NCBI GenBank assembly: GCA_037962975.1
Contig: CM075671.1
Location: 42,432,501-42,496,500, forward strand
Direction of reading: 5' to 3'
DNA length: 64,000 bases
Origin: Clitoria ternatea
Taxonomy: Eukaryota > Streptophyta > Magnoliopsida > Fabales > Fabaceae
Shown: piece after piece, positions 32,782 through 43,901 of the stretch
Layout of the letters: each line of letters begins with the position of its first letter
Position numbering within the stretch: the first letter of the stretch is position 1
Made by a program: the position numbers and the translations under genes
Notes under the pieces: model-generated
What the model saw: only the letters and a program-made list of their open reading frames with translations
The model's database searches: none
Told to the model about the DNA's origin: nothing

Positions 32782-33027
32782 CGCTCGGGCGAGGGTCAAA
32801 GTTCGCTCAAGCAAAGCAAGCCTACGCTCAAGCGTGACCTCAAAACATCACCTTTCGCCTAAGCTACTCTATCACGCTTGAGCGAGAAAGCCATTCTGCA
32901 TTACATATTTTCAATTCGCCCAAGCTTCGCCATAACGCTTAAGCGACAAAGCAACACTGCAGTACAATTCCCGAGCTCGCCCAAGCGAGAGTTAATCAAC
33001 TCAAGCGAAAACCCAGCAGCTGAAGCG
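32782..33027 (+). repeat. CGCTTGAGCG-type motif array in the LTR
   Basis: Motif starts at 32782, 32804, 32825, then 32856/32875, 32917/32936, and 32978/32998/33018. Neighbours within a group are 19-22 bp apart. Cores vary (CGCTCGGGCG, CGCTCAAGCG, CGCCCAAGCT, CGCTTAAGCG) but keep the CGC...GCG frame. The 3' LTR copy lies at 44449-44694. Confidence 0.88.
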
Positions 33028-33305
33028 AAAAAGTAGTAACTTAAACCCTGTTTCTTCCCTCCAACAACACACACCTGGTGCAGTACTGTTTCCGCTTGCA
33101 TTGCCTTCTTATCTACTGCTGCAACCTTAGTAACTTAAGTAGTGAACTGTCAATTAGCTGGTGCTGCGTTGTAAATTAGCTAAGGCTGAGCTGGATCCTG
33201 TTAAGAGCTGAGCTGTAATTAGTTGGTTACTCTGTAAACTGTGTAACTAGTAGTTTAGTCGTTAACTTAAGTCTTCTAAGTTATTAGTTAAGTTAGGTAA
33301 AAACA

Positions 33306-33313
33306 TATATATA
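33306..33313 (+). promoter_or_regulatory. Putative TATA box of the Athila-type LTR
   Basis: TATATATA followed by GGTTGTAC and a leader. It lies about 1.07 kb into the LTR; the same site is present in the 3' LTR near 44972. Confidence 0.45.
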
Positions 33314-34198
33314 GGTTGTACATATTATGTAAGAAGACACGCATACACAAATACGAAATAACAGAACAGAGAACATTCATTACACATTTTGAACATCTCA
33401 CTACACATTTTTCTCTCTCTAATCCTCTCCTCCATGACGTTCCACAATCCTTCGATGGAACCGAAGTCAATGGGGTACTAAATCCCTAAGGTTGGGATTG
33501 CGAAGGTTAGCAATGGAGTCTTGAAGCTGTGAGCAAGTAGATCGGCTTCTAGATCCTGAGGCGAACAAGCTGAGGAGTGGAGCAGAACTGCTGGATTGAC
33601 AAATCTAGAATCGATGAAGAACTTCACCAGTGAGGAATCATGGCTGAAGCTTAGGTAACTTCCAGCTTTCTAACTAGTTCAGGCCTAATCAATTTAGGTG
33701 AATAGTTAGAGTTCAACCTCCAATTTCGCATTAGATTCTTAGGTTAATCGAGCACTTAAGGAATTAAGGTTCATTGCTTAAGAATTAGTGTTTTTCACCT
33801 AAGGAATTAGGGAATAACCACAAGCGGATTGTCCTCTAGATTGTGAAGTCCGATTATACTTATTTGTATGTTTCTTGAGGAAATTGTGAACTGAAGCAAT
33901 CCTGACCTGTTTTCTTTAAATCACTTTTCACATTCATCTTAACTCTGTTTCTGAAAATACCAAAAACAACTAGAAAACATTGAAATCATAAAAACTGAAT
34001 GAACTACTTGTATTTCGTGTTGGTTCAGCTTGTACTAGTCCTAGATTGAGGTACTTACCACAATCCCTGTGGGACGATCAAATACACTACAATTTTAACG
34101 ACTGGTGCGCTTGCCAAAGTGTAAATCCGAGAGTCACATTTTGTTTTACTAAGATTTTCATATCAAATTAATGACTCGGGATTTTAGCATCAAGTTAA

Positions 34199-34216
34199 TG
34201 GCGCCGTTGCCGGGGA
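34199..34216 (+). other. Primer binding site, tRNA-Asp type
   Basis: TGGCGCCGTTGCCGGGGA, six bases after the 5' LTR. It is the site typical of Athila elements, where minus-strand synthesis starts. Confidence 0.92.
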
Positions 34217-34367
34217 TTGTTGAGTAATATCAACAATCCTTGGACCGGTACTAGACTGAACCGTTTTACTTTAGTTTGCATTTAATACGTAGCTTCACTT
34301 TTGCTTTTTTTAGTAAAAGTATTTTGTCATTTTCGTATAGATTTAGTCGTAGCAGTGAATTATTCTT

Positions 34368-35243
34368 TTGTTTGACATTTGTTGTATGCAGTCAAGGAGC
34401 AGAGGAGAACCTTTCTTCTTTGATCCTGACATAGACTTGTTAGAACGTAGACTAAGAAAAGAGAAAAAGAAAAAAGAAGAAAAAGAAATGGAACAGAGGA
34501 GAGTTACACTAGGTGACTACTCCAGGCCGACTGAAGAAGGATCGCAATCTAGCATCCTTAGGCCACCAATTTCAGCAAATAATTTCGAACTAAAACCAGC
34601 TTTACTACAGTTGGTAAGAAATGAACAGTTCGGAGGAAGTGAGGTTGAGGATCCAAATTTGCATCTAGCAACCTTCCTCCAAATCTGTGACACGGTAAAA
34701 ATGAATGGAGTCCCTGACGAGGCAATCCGACTGAGATTGTTTCTGTTTTCAGTGAGGGACAGAGCAAAAGCCTGGTTGCAGAGTCAACCGAGAGGCAGTA
34801 TTTCAACTTGGGAGGACTTGCAACGAAAATTCTTGATTAAATATTTTCCTCCCTCTAAATATGCAAAGTTGCGCAATGAAATCATATGTTTCCAACAAAG
34901 AGAATGTGAGTCTTTGATGGAAGCATGGGATCGGTATAAAGAAAGTTTGAGGAGATGTCCTCATCATCAAATTTCTGATGTGCAACAGGTAACTATTTTC
35001 TATAATGGTGTCAGGCCAGCTACCAGAGTCCTGATTGATGCCTCAGTTGGAGGTTCATTAACAACAAAAACTGTAGAAGAAGCCATAGAGCTGATTGACG
35101 TTATGGCTTCTAATGAATGCTTGATTAGTGAGAGGAGCCAAGTCCCTAAGAGAGGGATATTAGAATTAGAAGCACAAGATGCTTATCTGGCTCAGAGTAA
35201 ACTGATGACTCAGGCTTTGGAGAAACTAAGCATACAAATTTAA
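34368..35243 (+). CDS. gag: Athila-type gag (matrix/capsid part)
   Basis: 291 residues. The start at 34368 is the first ATG of the frame after the PBS; the next, MQSRSRGEP, seven codons on, is at least as likely by family habit. A basic/acidic Lys-Glu stretch lies at about residues 30-45. The capsid domain (retrotransposon gag family) follows, with FLQICDTVKMNGVPDEAIRL, LRDRAKAWL-like text, STWEDLQRKFLIKYFP and QVTIFYNGVRPATRVLID. Gag forms the cytoplasmic particle that packages element RNA. The frame ends at a TAA (35241-35243). The same frame stays open beyond it into the zinc knuckle and pol, so the stop sits exactly between capsid and nucleocapsid. Confidence 0.88.
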   Translation: MFDICCMQSRSRGEPFFFDPDIDLLERRLRKEKKKKEEKEMEQRRVTLGDYSRPTEEGSQSSILRPPISANNFELKPALLQLVRNEQFGGSEVEDPNLHLATFLQICDTVKMNGVPDEAIRLRLFLFSVRDRAKAWLQSQPRGSISTWEDLQRKFLIKYFPPSKYAKLRNEIICFQQRECESLMEAWDRYKESLRRCPHHQISDVQQVTIFYNGVRPATRVLIDASVGGSLTTKTVEEAIELIDVMASNECLISERSQVPKRGILELEAQDAYLAQSKLMTQALEKLSIQI

Positions 35244-37640
35244 GAACTCCAAAAGCCGAGTCAAGTTTCTATGATCAGTTGTGACTTTTGTGGTGGAGAC
35301 CATGAGAATGGATTGTGTGATCCAAATGTGCCTTCCGAGCAAGTGAATTATATGGGGCAGCAACAGTATCAAAGGAGTTATCCTTCTAATTCCTTTAATC
35401 CTAATTACAGGAATCACCCCAATTTTTCCTGGCAGAAAGGTCCACATCTGAATCAGAACATCCCACCAAGTCAACCCACAAATAGACCACAACAACCTTC
35501 TCACCCCCCTGTTAAGGAAAAATCCGAACTTGAGAATGTACTTTCTCAGTTTATCCAGGCCACTCAGGCCAGTTTTAAGAATCAGGAAGCGTCCATCAGA
35601 AATCTAGAAAATCAAGTCGGACAGCTTTCTAAACAATTAGCTGAGAGACAAGTAGGCAATTTCCCTGGAGATACCAAGGTAAATCCAAGGGAACATTGCA
35701 AGGCCATAATTACTAAGAGTGGAAAAATTATTTCTCTATCTCCGAGTCAGGAAATAAGTTTAGAAAAAGAAGGAAAAGAAATAATACAAGAAATCGAGCA
35801 GGATAATAATGAGGTAGAAAATAAAAATGAAACAAAAAAAGAAAAAGAAAATAAAGTCCATCAAAAGAAGAAGAAAAAAGTTGATCTGATTCTGGAGGAA
35901 GCTTCTAAGCTGACTCTTGAAAAACTGAGGAATGCTCCATTTCCACACAGGTTTAAAAAACAAATAGAGGAGCAGAAGTTTGCTAGGTTCTTAGAGGTTT
36001 TCAAGAAACTTCACATCAATATCCCTTTTTCCGAGGCATTGCAGGAGATGCCTTCTTATGCAAAATTTTTGAAAGAATTATTATCTAAGAAGAAGAAGCT
36101 TAAGGGGGATGAAATGATTACTCTCACTCAAGAGTGTAGTGCAATCATTCAAAAGAAACTTCCCCAAAAGCTGGAGGATCCTGGATCTTTTACAATACCG
36201 TGTGCAATTGGGGATATTCATGTAGGAAGTGCTCTCTATGATCTAGGAGCCAGTATAAACCTGATGCCTCTATCTTTGATGAAAAAACTGGGAATTAATG
36301 ACTTACAACCGACTCGCATGTCCTTGCAGTTGGCTGACAAGTCCATTAAATATCCCCAAGGGATGCTCGAAGACTTGTTAGTGAAAGTAGATAAATTTAT
36401 CTTTCCAGCAGACTTCATAGTGTTGGATATGGAAGCTGACCGAGAGATCCCTTTAATCTTAGGTAGACCCTTCCTAGCTACTGGCAGAGCATTAATTGGT
36501 GTAGAAAAAGGTGAACTCATGTTGAGAGTTCAGGAGGAGCAGTTAACATTCAATGTCTTCAATTCCATAAAACATCCGACTGAAAGGATGGATTGTTTAA
36601 TGGTTGAAGAGATTAAAAGCTACCACACTCCAATGCTTTTAAAAACTGAGGAAGAGGCCCTACGAACTTTTTTAGAGGATGACTTTGACTCTGAGACTGA
36701 GGAGTTAAATGACTCTCACTCGGATATATTGAGCCTAATGGAAGTATTAGAAGTAGGTGATTTTGAAAAAGAAAAGAAAAATAATTTGAAAAGTGCTAAA
36801 GCTGAGAAAGGAAAGGAATTTTCTGAAGAAAAATGTGATTTAAAACCTTTACCTTCTCATTTGAAATATGTTTTCCTGAGAGAAAACGACACTTATCCTG
36901 TCATTATTAATGCCGACTTAAAAGAAGAGGATGTGAATAAACTAATTGGGGTATTAAAGGCACATGAATCTTCGATTGGCTGGAATATTTCTGACTTGAA
37001 GGGAATCAGTCCATCATTTTGTATGCATAAAATTCTGATGGAGGATGACTATTCCCCTGTAGTACAGCCACAACGCAGATTGAACCCCATTATGAAGGAA
37101 GCGGTAAGGAAGGAAGTGGTAAAGCTCCAAGATGCAGGAATCATTTATCCTATCTCTGACAGTACTTGGATCAGCCCGGTCCAAGTGGTGCCCAAGAAAG
37201 GAGGAATGACGACTGTAAGAAATGACCAAGGTGAAGTTATTGCCACCCGGCCCAAAACAGGCTGGAGGATGTGTATTAATTACAGAAGGCTGAATGACTT
37301 CACTCGGAAAGACCATTTCCCCCTGCCATTTGTTGACCAAATGCTCGAGAGGTTATCAGGGCATGAGTACTATTGTTTTCTTGATGGGTACTCGGGTTAT
37401 AACCAAATTGTGGTTGACCCAAAAGACCAAGAAAAGACTGCATTCACCTGTCTTTATGGAATTTTTGCATATAGGCGCATGCCGTTCGGGCTGTGCAACG
37501 CTCCAGCAACCTTTCAAAGGTGCATGCTGGCAATTTTTGGGGATATGGTGGAAAAATTCATTGAAGTGTTTATGGATGACTTCTCGTATTTGGGAGTAAT
37601 TTTGATTCATGCCTCAGTAACCTTTCTAAGGTGCTGGTGA
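35244..37640 (+). pseudogene. pol: Athila-type nucleocapsid, protease and N-terminal RT
   Basis: In frame with gag after the TAA, and open from 35244 to a stop at 37640. A zinc knuckle CDFCGGDHENGLC lies at about 35280. Then comes a Gln/Asn-rich and Lys/Glu-rich linker, the protease with SALYDLGASINLMPLSLMKKLG at about 36225-36290 and IPLILGRPFLAT at about 36450-36480. RT follows from about 37080 (DAGIIYPISDSTWISPVQVV, KDHFPLPFVDQMLERL, FLDGYSGYNQIV) to the catalytic VFMDDFS near 37565-37585. Just after that box a one-base frameshift leads to the stop, and homology resumes in another frame at 37631. Enzymes here would process the precursor and copy the RNA. Confidence 0.9.
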
Positions 37641-39652
37641 GATGCCAAGAAACTAACCTCGTCCTTAACTGGGAAAAATGCCATTTTATGGTTAAGGAAG
37701 GGATAGTCCTTGGCCATAAAATCTCCGCTGAGGGCATTCAAGTGGACCGAGCCAAGATTGAAATTATTGAAAAACTTTTTCCTCCAATCAATGTGAAAGG
37801 AGTGAGAAGTTTTCTAGGATGTGCTGGCTTTTATAGAAGGTTCATTAAAGATTTTTCAAAAATAGCTAAGCCTCTGACTGACTTACTTGTGAAAGATCAT
37901 GTATTTACGTTTAATGAAAACTGTGTCAAGGCTTTTGAAAAATTGAAACAAAGTCTGATTTCAGCTCCGATCCTTGCAGCACCTGATTGGTCTTTACCGT
38001 TTGAATTAATGTGTGATGCAAGTGACTTCGCAGTCGGAGCTGTACTGGGTCAGAAAGTAGGAAAATTGACTCATGTAATTTATTATGCTAGTAAGGTATT
38101 GAACGAAAATCAAATACATTACACCACTACTGAAAAAGAAATGCTTGCTGTGGTGTATGCATTTGATAAGTTTCGTGCTTACTTGATTGGGGCCAAGGTT
38201 ATTGTATATACAGACCACTCAGCAATCAAGTATTTACTAGCTAAGAAAGAGTCTAAACTGAGACTGATCAGGTGGGTTCTGTTACTCCAAGAATTTGATT
38301 TAGAAATACGAGATAAAAAGGGAGTAGAGAACTCAGTTGCCGACCAACTGTCTCGTCTGGAAGGTGAGTCAAATTCTATCTTAATAAAAGAAGAATTTCC
38401 AGACGAGAAGTTGATGGCAATTATCACCGGGCCATGGTATGCTGATATAGCCAACTTTAAAAGTGCCTCGGTGGTACCTGATGGTTGGACATCCCAAATG
38501 AGAAAAAAATTCTTTCATGATAGTAAAAACTTCCTTTGGGATGATCCATTTCTGTTTAAAATAGGAGTAGATGGATTGATCAGGCGGTGTGTGCCTGAAT
38601 CCGAGCAAGAAAGGCTCTTGTGGCATTGCCACGACTCCTATTATGGAGGTCATCATGGTGCCTCCCGCACAGCAGCAAAAATCTTACAGAGTGGTTTTTA
38701 TTGGCCAACTATCTTTCAAGATGCTAAAGAATATGTCAAAAGGTGTGATAAATGTCAAAGGAGCGGAGGTCTCTCTGCTAAGGCTGGCATGCCTTTGACA
38801 AACATTCTAATTGTGGAATTATTTGACGTTTGGGGTATCGACTTTATGGGACCCTTTCCTAAGTCGTTCTCCAACAAATATATTCTTGTTGCTGTGGATT
38901 ATGTCTCCAAATGGGTGGAGGCAATTCCGACCAGAACCAATGATGCACAGGTGGTGCTTAGGTTCATCAAGAAGAATATTTTCTCTAGGTTTGGAGTTCC
39001 GAGAGTAATTATTAGTGATGGGGGTTCACATTTTTGCAATAAGATAATGGAAAAAGCCCTGCGTCACTATGAGGTATTACATAAGATATCGACTCCTTAC
39101 CATCCACAAACTTGTGGACAAGTCGAGCTGTCAAATAGAGAAATCAAAAGAATCTTAGAGAAAGTGGTCGGAAAATCTAGAAAAGATTGGTCGGTAAAAT
39201 TAGATGATGCACTGTGGGCTTACCGAACAGCTTTTAAAACTCCGATTGGCATGTCCCCGTATCAATTAGTATACGGTAAGGCTTGTCATCTCCCTGTGGA
39301 GTTGGAACACAAGGCGTGGTGGGCCACAAAGCTATTAAACATGGACTGTGACCAATCTCAGGAGGAAAGAGTTTTGAAACTCCATGAATTAGAGGAGTTC
39401 CGACTCAACGCTTATCAAAGTGCCTCCATCTATAAGGAGAAAACAAAGAAATGGCACGATAAGCGAATTAATAAGAAAGAGTTTCAGAAGGGTGATCGGG
39501 TTTTATTATTCAATTCCCGACTGAGACTCTTCCCTGGAAAACTCAGATCCAAGTGGTCGGGGCCTTTTACTGTAAATGAGGTTTTCCCTCATGGTGCAGT
39601 CGAACTGAAAGACCCGACCACTGATCGGATTTTTAAGGCAAATGGCCAGTGA
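37631..39652 (+). pseudogene. pol: Athila-type C-terminal RT, RNase H and integrase
   Basis: A 673-residue frame. It continues RT with LVRCQETNLVLNWEKCHFMV and GFYRRFIKDFSKIAKPL. RNase H has LPFELMCDASDFAVGAVLGQ, TEKEMLAVVYAFDKFRAYL and VYTDHSAIKYLL. Integrase has a zinc-binding domain (HCHDSYYGGHHG, then CDKC at about 38745). Its core has IDFMGPFPKS, ISDGGSHF and YHPQTCGQVELSNREI, the final glutamate being present. The frame ends at a TGA (39650-39652), but the next 22 codons still read as the family's normal ending (LKLYFGGEFD), so the stop is premature by a few residues. Except for the upstream frameshift this half looks undamaged. Confidence 0.92.
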
Positions 39653-40100
39653 CTCAAACTCTACTTTGGAGGAGAGTTTGATAGGCAGAAAACCTCCCTA
39701 TTACTGCAGGCATCTTCTTAGATGCAATAAGGTCAAGCTAGTGACCTTAAAGAAGCGCTCTAGGGAGGCAGCCCTAGGTTCCGATTGTTTTGTTTTGAAC
39801 TTTGAATCGGAATGAATAAAGTTTGTGAAGTTGAAGAAGGAAATCCGAGCTAGATTCTTCTATTTTCGCTCAGGTGAAGCACTTGTAGCTTAGGCGAGAC
39901 ACTGCTGGTTGTTGTTTCACACTTAAGCGAAACTTACTGAGTTTGAGTGAAAATAGTACACTCGGATAACTGTTACTTATTTTTAACCCTTCTTCCCGAC
40001 TGAACTTCACTCGTCATTTTTCAATAAAATTCCAATTCTTAATGCGAATAAAAGGAAGATTTTGAAGGATTTCTGATCGTTGATGTAATGAACGGGTCAG
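39653..40100 (+). other. Post-pol region with degenerate CGCTTGAGCG words
   Basis: No gene after the short in-frame continuation of pol. Around 39860-39960 words such as TTCGCTCAGG, AGCTTAGGCGAG, CACTTAAGCGAA and AGTTTGAGTGAA recall the LTR motif in degenerate form. Confidence 0.55.
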
Positions 40101-41480
40101 ATGGTGAAAGGTGACTTATTTCAGTTGGCTTTTTATCACTCTGATTCCTCACTCATCACAATCAGTATTGTATCCATTAGTCTCCTATTCACGCGGTCTT
40201 TCGGTTTTTCATTCATCCACTCGGCTTTCTCTCTTTCTCTTGGCCAACCTTTATCACTCGGTATTTCTTTCATGCGTCTCTTTTTGCAAATCCTTTTTCA
40301 TTCACTCAATGTCTCATTAGAGTATTCGGTTTCTTCCACTCGGTACTCCGTTCACTCGGATCCTTCCGCAGTCGTTCATTTTTCACTCATCTTTCTTACT
40401 CTGTCATTCTGATTTTCGTATTTCACCTCATATTCTTTTCATTCAGTTCTTCGTCCACTTGGTATAACTTATATTCATCTATTCCACTCAGCCTTCATTC
40501 ACCCAGTCAATCTTTTACTCGTCTTTCATTTACTCATTCTTCATTCACTCAGTATTCTTTCCATTTAGTATATCATTCACTTGTTTTTCATTTCACCCGG
40601 TGTTCGCATCACTCGGGTTTTCATCCTTTCAGTCTCATTCAAATTCTCTCATTTCTTCGACCGATTCCTTTCTCGATGTTATTCATTCGGTAGTTTGTTA
40701 TTCATTTTTCCATTTATTCTTCCACTGGCTTGTGCATTTACTCATCTCCTTTATCCAGTCAGTATAAACTTTACTCATCTCCACTCGGAATATTCTCAGT
40801 TATTCTCCCATTCATTCTTTCATCTACTCATTTTTCTCACCCACCCTCAATCCACTCGTTCCTCAATTCACTTGGTCGTTATTCCACTTGTTGTTTCACT
40901 CCTTCAGCTTTGCTCTCAATTTTCCGTTCGTCTGTTATTCATCGGTTCTTCCATTTACTCATCCCTTCTTGGCACTCGTTGTTTTGTTTACTCTTTCACT
41001 CATTTTTCATTTCTCAGATCTCTGTTGCTCGGTATCTTTCTCCATACTCACTCGGTCATTATCGTTTCACTCTTTTCACTTATTTACACAATCTCTTCCT
41101 TTATAATCTTCCATTCCTTGTCTCTTATTCATTTACTCGGTATTCCTTCATTTATTCGTGCTTCCATTCGTTTCTTCTACCATCCATTTTTCTATTCACT
41201 CGTATTTCACTACAGTGGTTCACTCGTCTCTCATACGCTCTATTTCATTCATCTATTCTTTCACTCGTTCTTATGTCCATTCGTCCTTTATTCGTTCAGG
41301 ATCTTTTCCATTTAGTGTTTCATTCACTCGGGATTCTGTATTCATTCACGGATTTTTCACTCATTCATTCTTTCACTCATTCATTTACTTATAGTTTTCA
41401 TTCACCCATTCTGTCTTATCGTTTGTTCATTTATTCATCTTCCATTCTCTTGTGTCCACTTGGCATCACATTGGTATCAT
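40101..41480 (+). repeat. Degenerate TTCATTCACTCGGT repeat tract, about 1.4 kb
   Basis: The plus strand is made of endlessly varied phrases built from TTCATT, CACTCGG, TTTCACTC and TATTC, roughly one CACTCG-like word per 15-30 nt. It is strongly pyrimidine-rich. Long open frames occur in two forward frames (40581-41315 and 40730-41527), but their Ser/Phe/His-rich text simply reflects the repeat. I do not call them genes. Confidence 0.75.
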
Positions 41481-41916
41481 CCCACTCTACCTATCTAGTA
41501 TATGAGTATATTAAAAGAAAAAAATAATAAATAATATATATATATATATATATTATAATAATAAAGTAATAATTAAAGCTGGAACACATTTACGCGTTTC
41601 TTGAAAAATGAATTCAACAATAAAAAAAAAAACCTTTCAGCTTCCAAACCCTAAGTACCTATGCTGAACTTGGGCTGAAGACGAAAGGACATTTTCTGGT
41701 TTCTAAGAAAGGTATCATCTTTCCACTTCTTCCACTTCTTTCACTTATTTCGTGCACTTGTAAGTTCGTGGTTATTATCTTCTTGTTTCCTTGTCATTGT
41801 TTTCCACTGCTCATAAGCCATACATCTCACAGTTTTGGTTTGCTGTCTTTCTGTTGGATTTCTGTTTTTATTTTTGTTTATTTAGGTTGGTTATCATCAT
41901 TCTTTTAACATTAATC
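41481..41916. other. AT-rich spacer with TA microsatellite
   Basis: A TA run lies near 41535-41555. No gene until the ATG at 41917. Confidence 0.6.
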
Positions 41917-42135
41917 ATGAAAAGAAGATCACAAAGACTTCTGCAAAAACCTAGACCAAATTTTGCAGAAGGAAGTGTGCAAAGAAAACAAATAGATAAC
42001 AAAAGAGAAGTAGCAACCATCACTATATCTGATTCCTCTGAACATGTACTCAGTCAAAGTCAGGTTCAAAGGGATGTATCTCCTCAGGTTCAAAGGGATG
42101 TATCTCCTCTGGTTCAAAGGAATTACAGGTCATGA
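41917..42135 (+). CDS. Small accessory ORF a, with QVQRDVSP repeat
   Basis: 72 residues starting MKRRSQRLLQKPRPNF, basic at the N-terminus. It ends in three tandem copies of an eight-residue unit (QVQRDVSP, QVQRDVSP, LVQRNYRS-like) encoded by a 24-bp tandem repeat at about 42061-42120. It sits where Athila elements carry a third ORF. I suspect it is the start of a third ORF whose middle has been lost. It overlaps the next small ORF by four bases (ATGA). The coding status is uncertain. Confidence 0.4.
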   Translation: MKRRSQRLLQKPRPNFAEGSVQRKQIDNKREVATITISDSSEHVLSQSQVQRDVSPQVQRDVSPLVQRNYRS

Positions 42136-42293
42136 AGAAGATGCAACTTGGAATTTATGATCGGGTCTTGAACCACGATCTGATGCTCAGGAAGATTGCC
42201 ACGAAACTGAGGGTTGAACACACAGCAGAAATGGGAGCCCCACCTGATAGAGATGCGTGGTTAGCTTCCATTGGATTCACGATTCCATCCTAA
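42132..42293 (+). CDS. Small accessory ORF b, third-ORF C-terminal remnant
   Basis: 53 residues starting MKKMQLGIYDRVL, with a helical LMLRKIATKLRVEH stretch and an end DAWLASIGFTIPS. The arrangement (short helix then a proline/aromatic tail) is like the C-terminal part of the third ORF in the other elements here. It overlaps ORF a in an ATGA arrangement. It is probably the tail of an internally deleted accessory ORF rather than a working gene. Confidence 0.4.
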   Translation: MKKMQLGIYDRVLNHDLMLRKIATKLRVEHTAEMGAPPDRDAWLASIGFTIPS

Positions 42294-43901
42294 CAGGACA
42301 AAGACGATGAAGATCAGGATGTTTAAGCAGTTGTTCCACGTTTTTTTTTTGATGTTTCCTATGTAATTAATTTGACATTATTGTAACTGTTTTCTGAACA
42401 GTGAACTTGCTTCTATTTTCATTATATAATGAATATTTTATTTCCTTGTTAAATTTGTTGTTTTATTCATTTTTTGTTGTATTGATAAAATCCACGAGTT
42501 CCAATCCGTCTACGCGTTTCCCATCCACAGCCACTCACGTAAAAAGGGAAGTATCTTTTCGACTTATTCCTTAAGTAATATTCTGACTTATTAATTGCTA
42601 AATTATGTTTATTGTTTCTTTCACTCCATCTTAATAATTTAAAAGTTGCTGATTCGTTAAGCTTAGTCGGATAAATTAATTGATCGGTTTTGTTTAGCTC
42701 ATCATATCTGCCCCTAACGATTTTTCATCATTAATTAAATTGTTTACTCGACATGTTAGTTAGCAATCTGAATGTATGATCTTACATTAAGTTTGGGGAC
42801 ATGACTGGCTGATTAACTATTATATTCGTAGCTTTTGAGCCTGTTTTATCCTTTTCCGAGTGAGCTTGCATGCTAGTTAGTGAGACAGAATTTGCTTCAG
42901 TGCTTGCTAATTGTTGTATGTCAACCAATCGAAAATGATGAAGGCCTTCTTTGTTAATTCAGCCAGGGCCAAAAAGTAACCATCCTAATTTTATTAATCA
43001 TCTTTTGACCCAATAATTATGTTTGAGCCTGAGACCTTTTTATTCATTTTAAAAACCTAACGTTACAAGCCTAATTATCCAAGAAAAACCCGACTAGAGT
43101 ACCCTGGATGTTCCACTGGTGAATTACTCAGTTTTTGCTTATTGCTAGGGACTAGCAATTTCTAAGTTTGGGGATGAAGAGTGTGCCTAACAATAATTAA
43201 GGACACACTCCGACCTTAATTATGGATAAATATGTAGAAAAATAAAAGGAAGAAAGGCAAAGCCGAGAGAGAAATGAATAAAGTCAGAAAAGAAAAAGAG
43301 GTGCAAAGCACCACAAAAAAAAAATTGATTGGAAATAGATGGAAAGAAAAGAAAGAAAAGGAAAAGTCCGAAGGACTAAAAGAAAAAGAAGGTGCAAAAC
43401 AGCACGAGTTATTAAGTAGCATTCAGTTGGAAAAGAGTTGTTAGTAGAGGCAATTAAGTCAGAATTGAGGCAAGGCATCAGTGGATACATCTTATAACCT
43501 ATCTATGACTTGGAAAAACAATAATTGAGCCTGTAGCCCAGCCCCATTATAAGCTTAAAAAGCCCTTACTGATCTGATTGTGTTGGCATATGGCATGACG
43601 TGTAGAACTGTTGCAAGCCTATGTTTATCTAACAAGTATGCAGGTGCTGAGTGCATTCTATCTACCTTACACACCGAGAGAAAAGTTAAACACCGACCAG
43701 TGAGGAAAGCATCAGCAGCTTGTCTTCCAAAGGAGGTGTAAGTTTTTATACTTTTAGAAATTGCAAGAAGAAAGCATGATCGGTATTCAATAATTATAGT
43801 ATGAACTAAGTTAAGGAAAGGTTGAGTGTGGTGATCAAATACTGTTAGTTAATTAGTCTGAATATTTGCTTGAGGACAAGCAAGTTTTAAGTTTGGGGAT
43901 G
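42294..43901 (+). other. 3' untranslated region with three AAGTTTGGGG tracts
   Basis: No gene. AAGTTTGGGG tracts occur at about 42788, 43163 and 43888; only the last abuts the LTR and is the working polypurine tract. A purine-rich stretch (about 43230-43400) and TTGCTTGAGGACAAG (about 43868) precede it. Confidence 0.75.

Larger units (their letters stand above)
32236..34192 (+). repeat. 5' LTR of the plus-strand Athila-type element
   Basis: 1,957 bp with TG...CA ends. In order it holds a CCGA-periodic block (32516-32700), a CGCTTGAGCG-type block (32782-33027), a TATA-like run at 33306-33313 and a leader ending before the PBS. Short minus-strand open frames inside are chance. Confidence 0.95.

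Noticed and set aside
32901..33470. Minus-strand ORFs of 60-70 codons in the Athila LTR (also at 44568-45137)
   Set aside because: They are antisense to the LTR, present in both LTR copies only because the LTRs are duplicates, and show no motif.
40581..41527. Two long forward ORFs (244 and 265 codons) that could be an env-like gene
   Set aside because: They overlap in different frames and their Ser/Phe/His-rich text follows directly from the degenerate CACTCGG repeat, which has few stop words.
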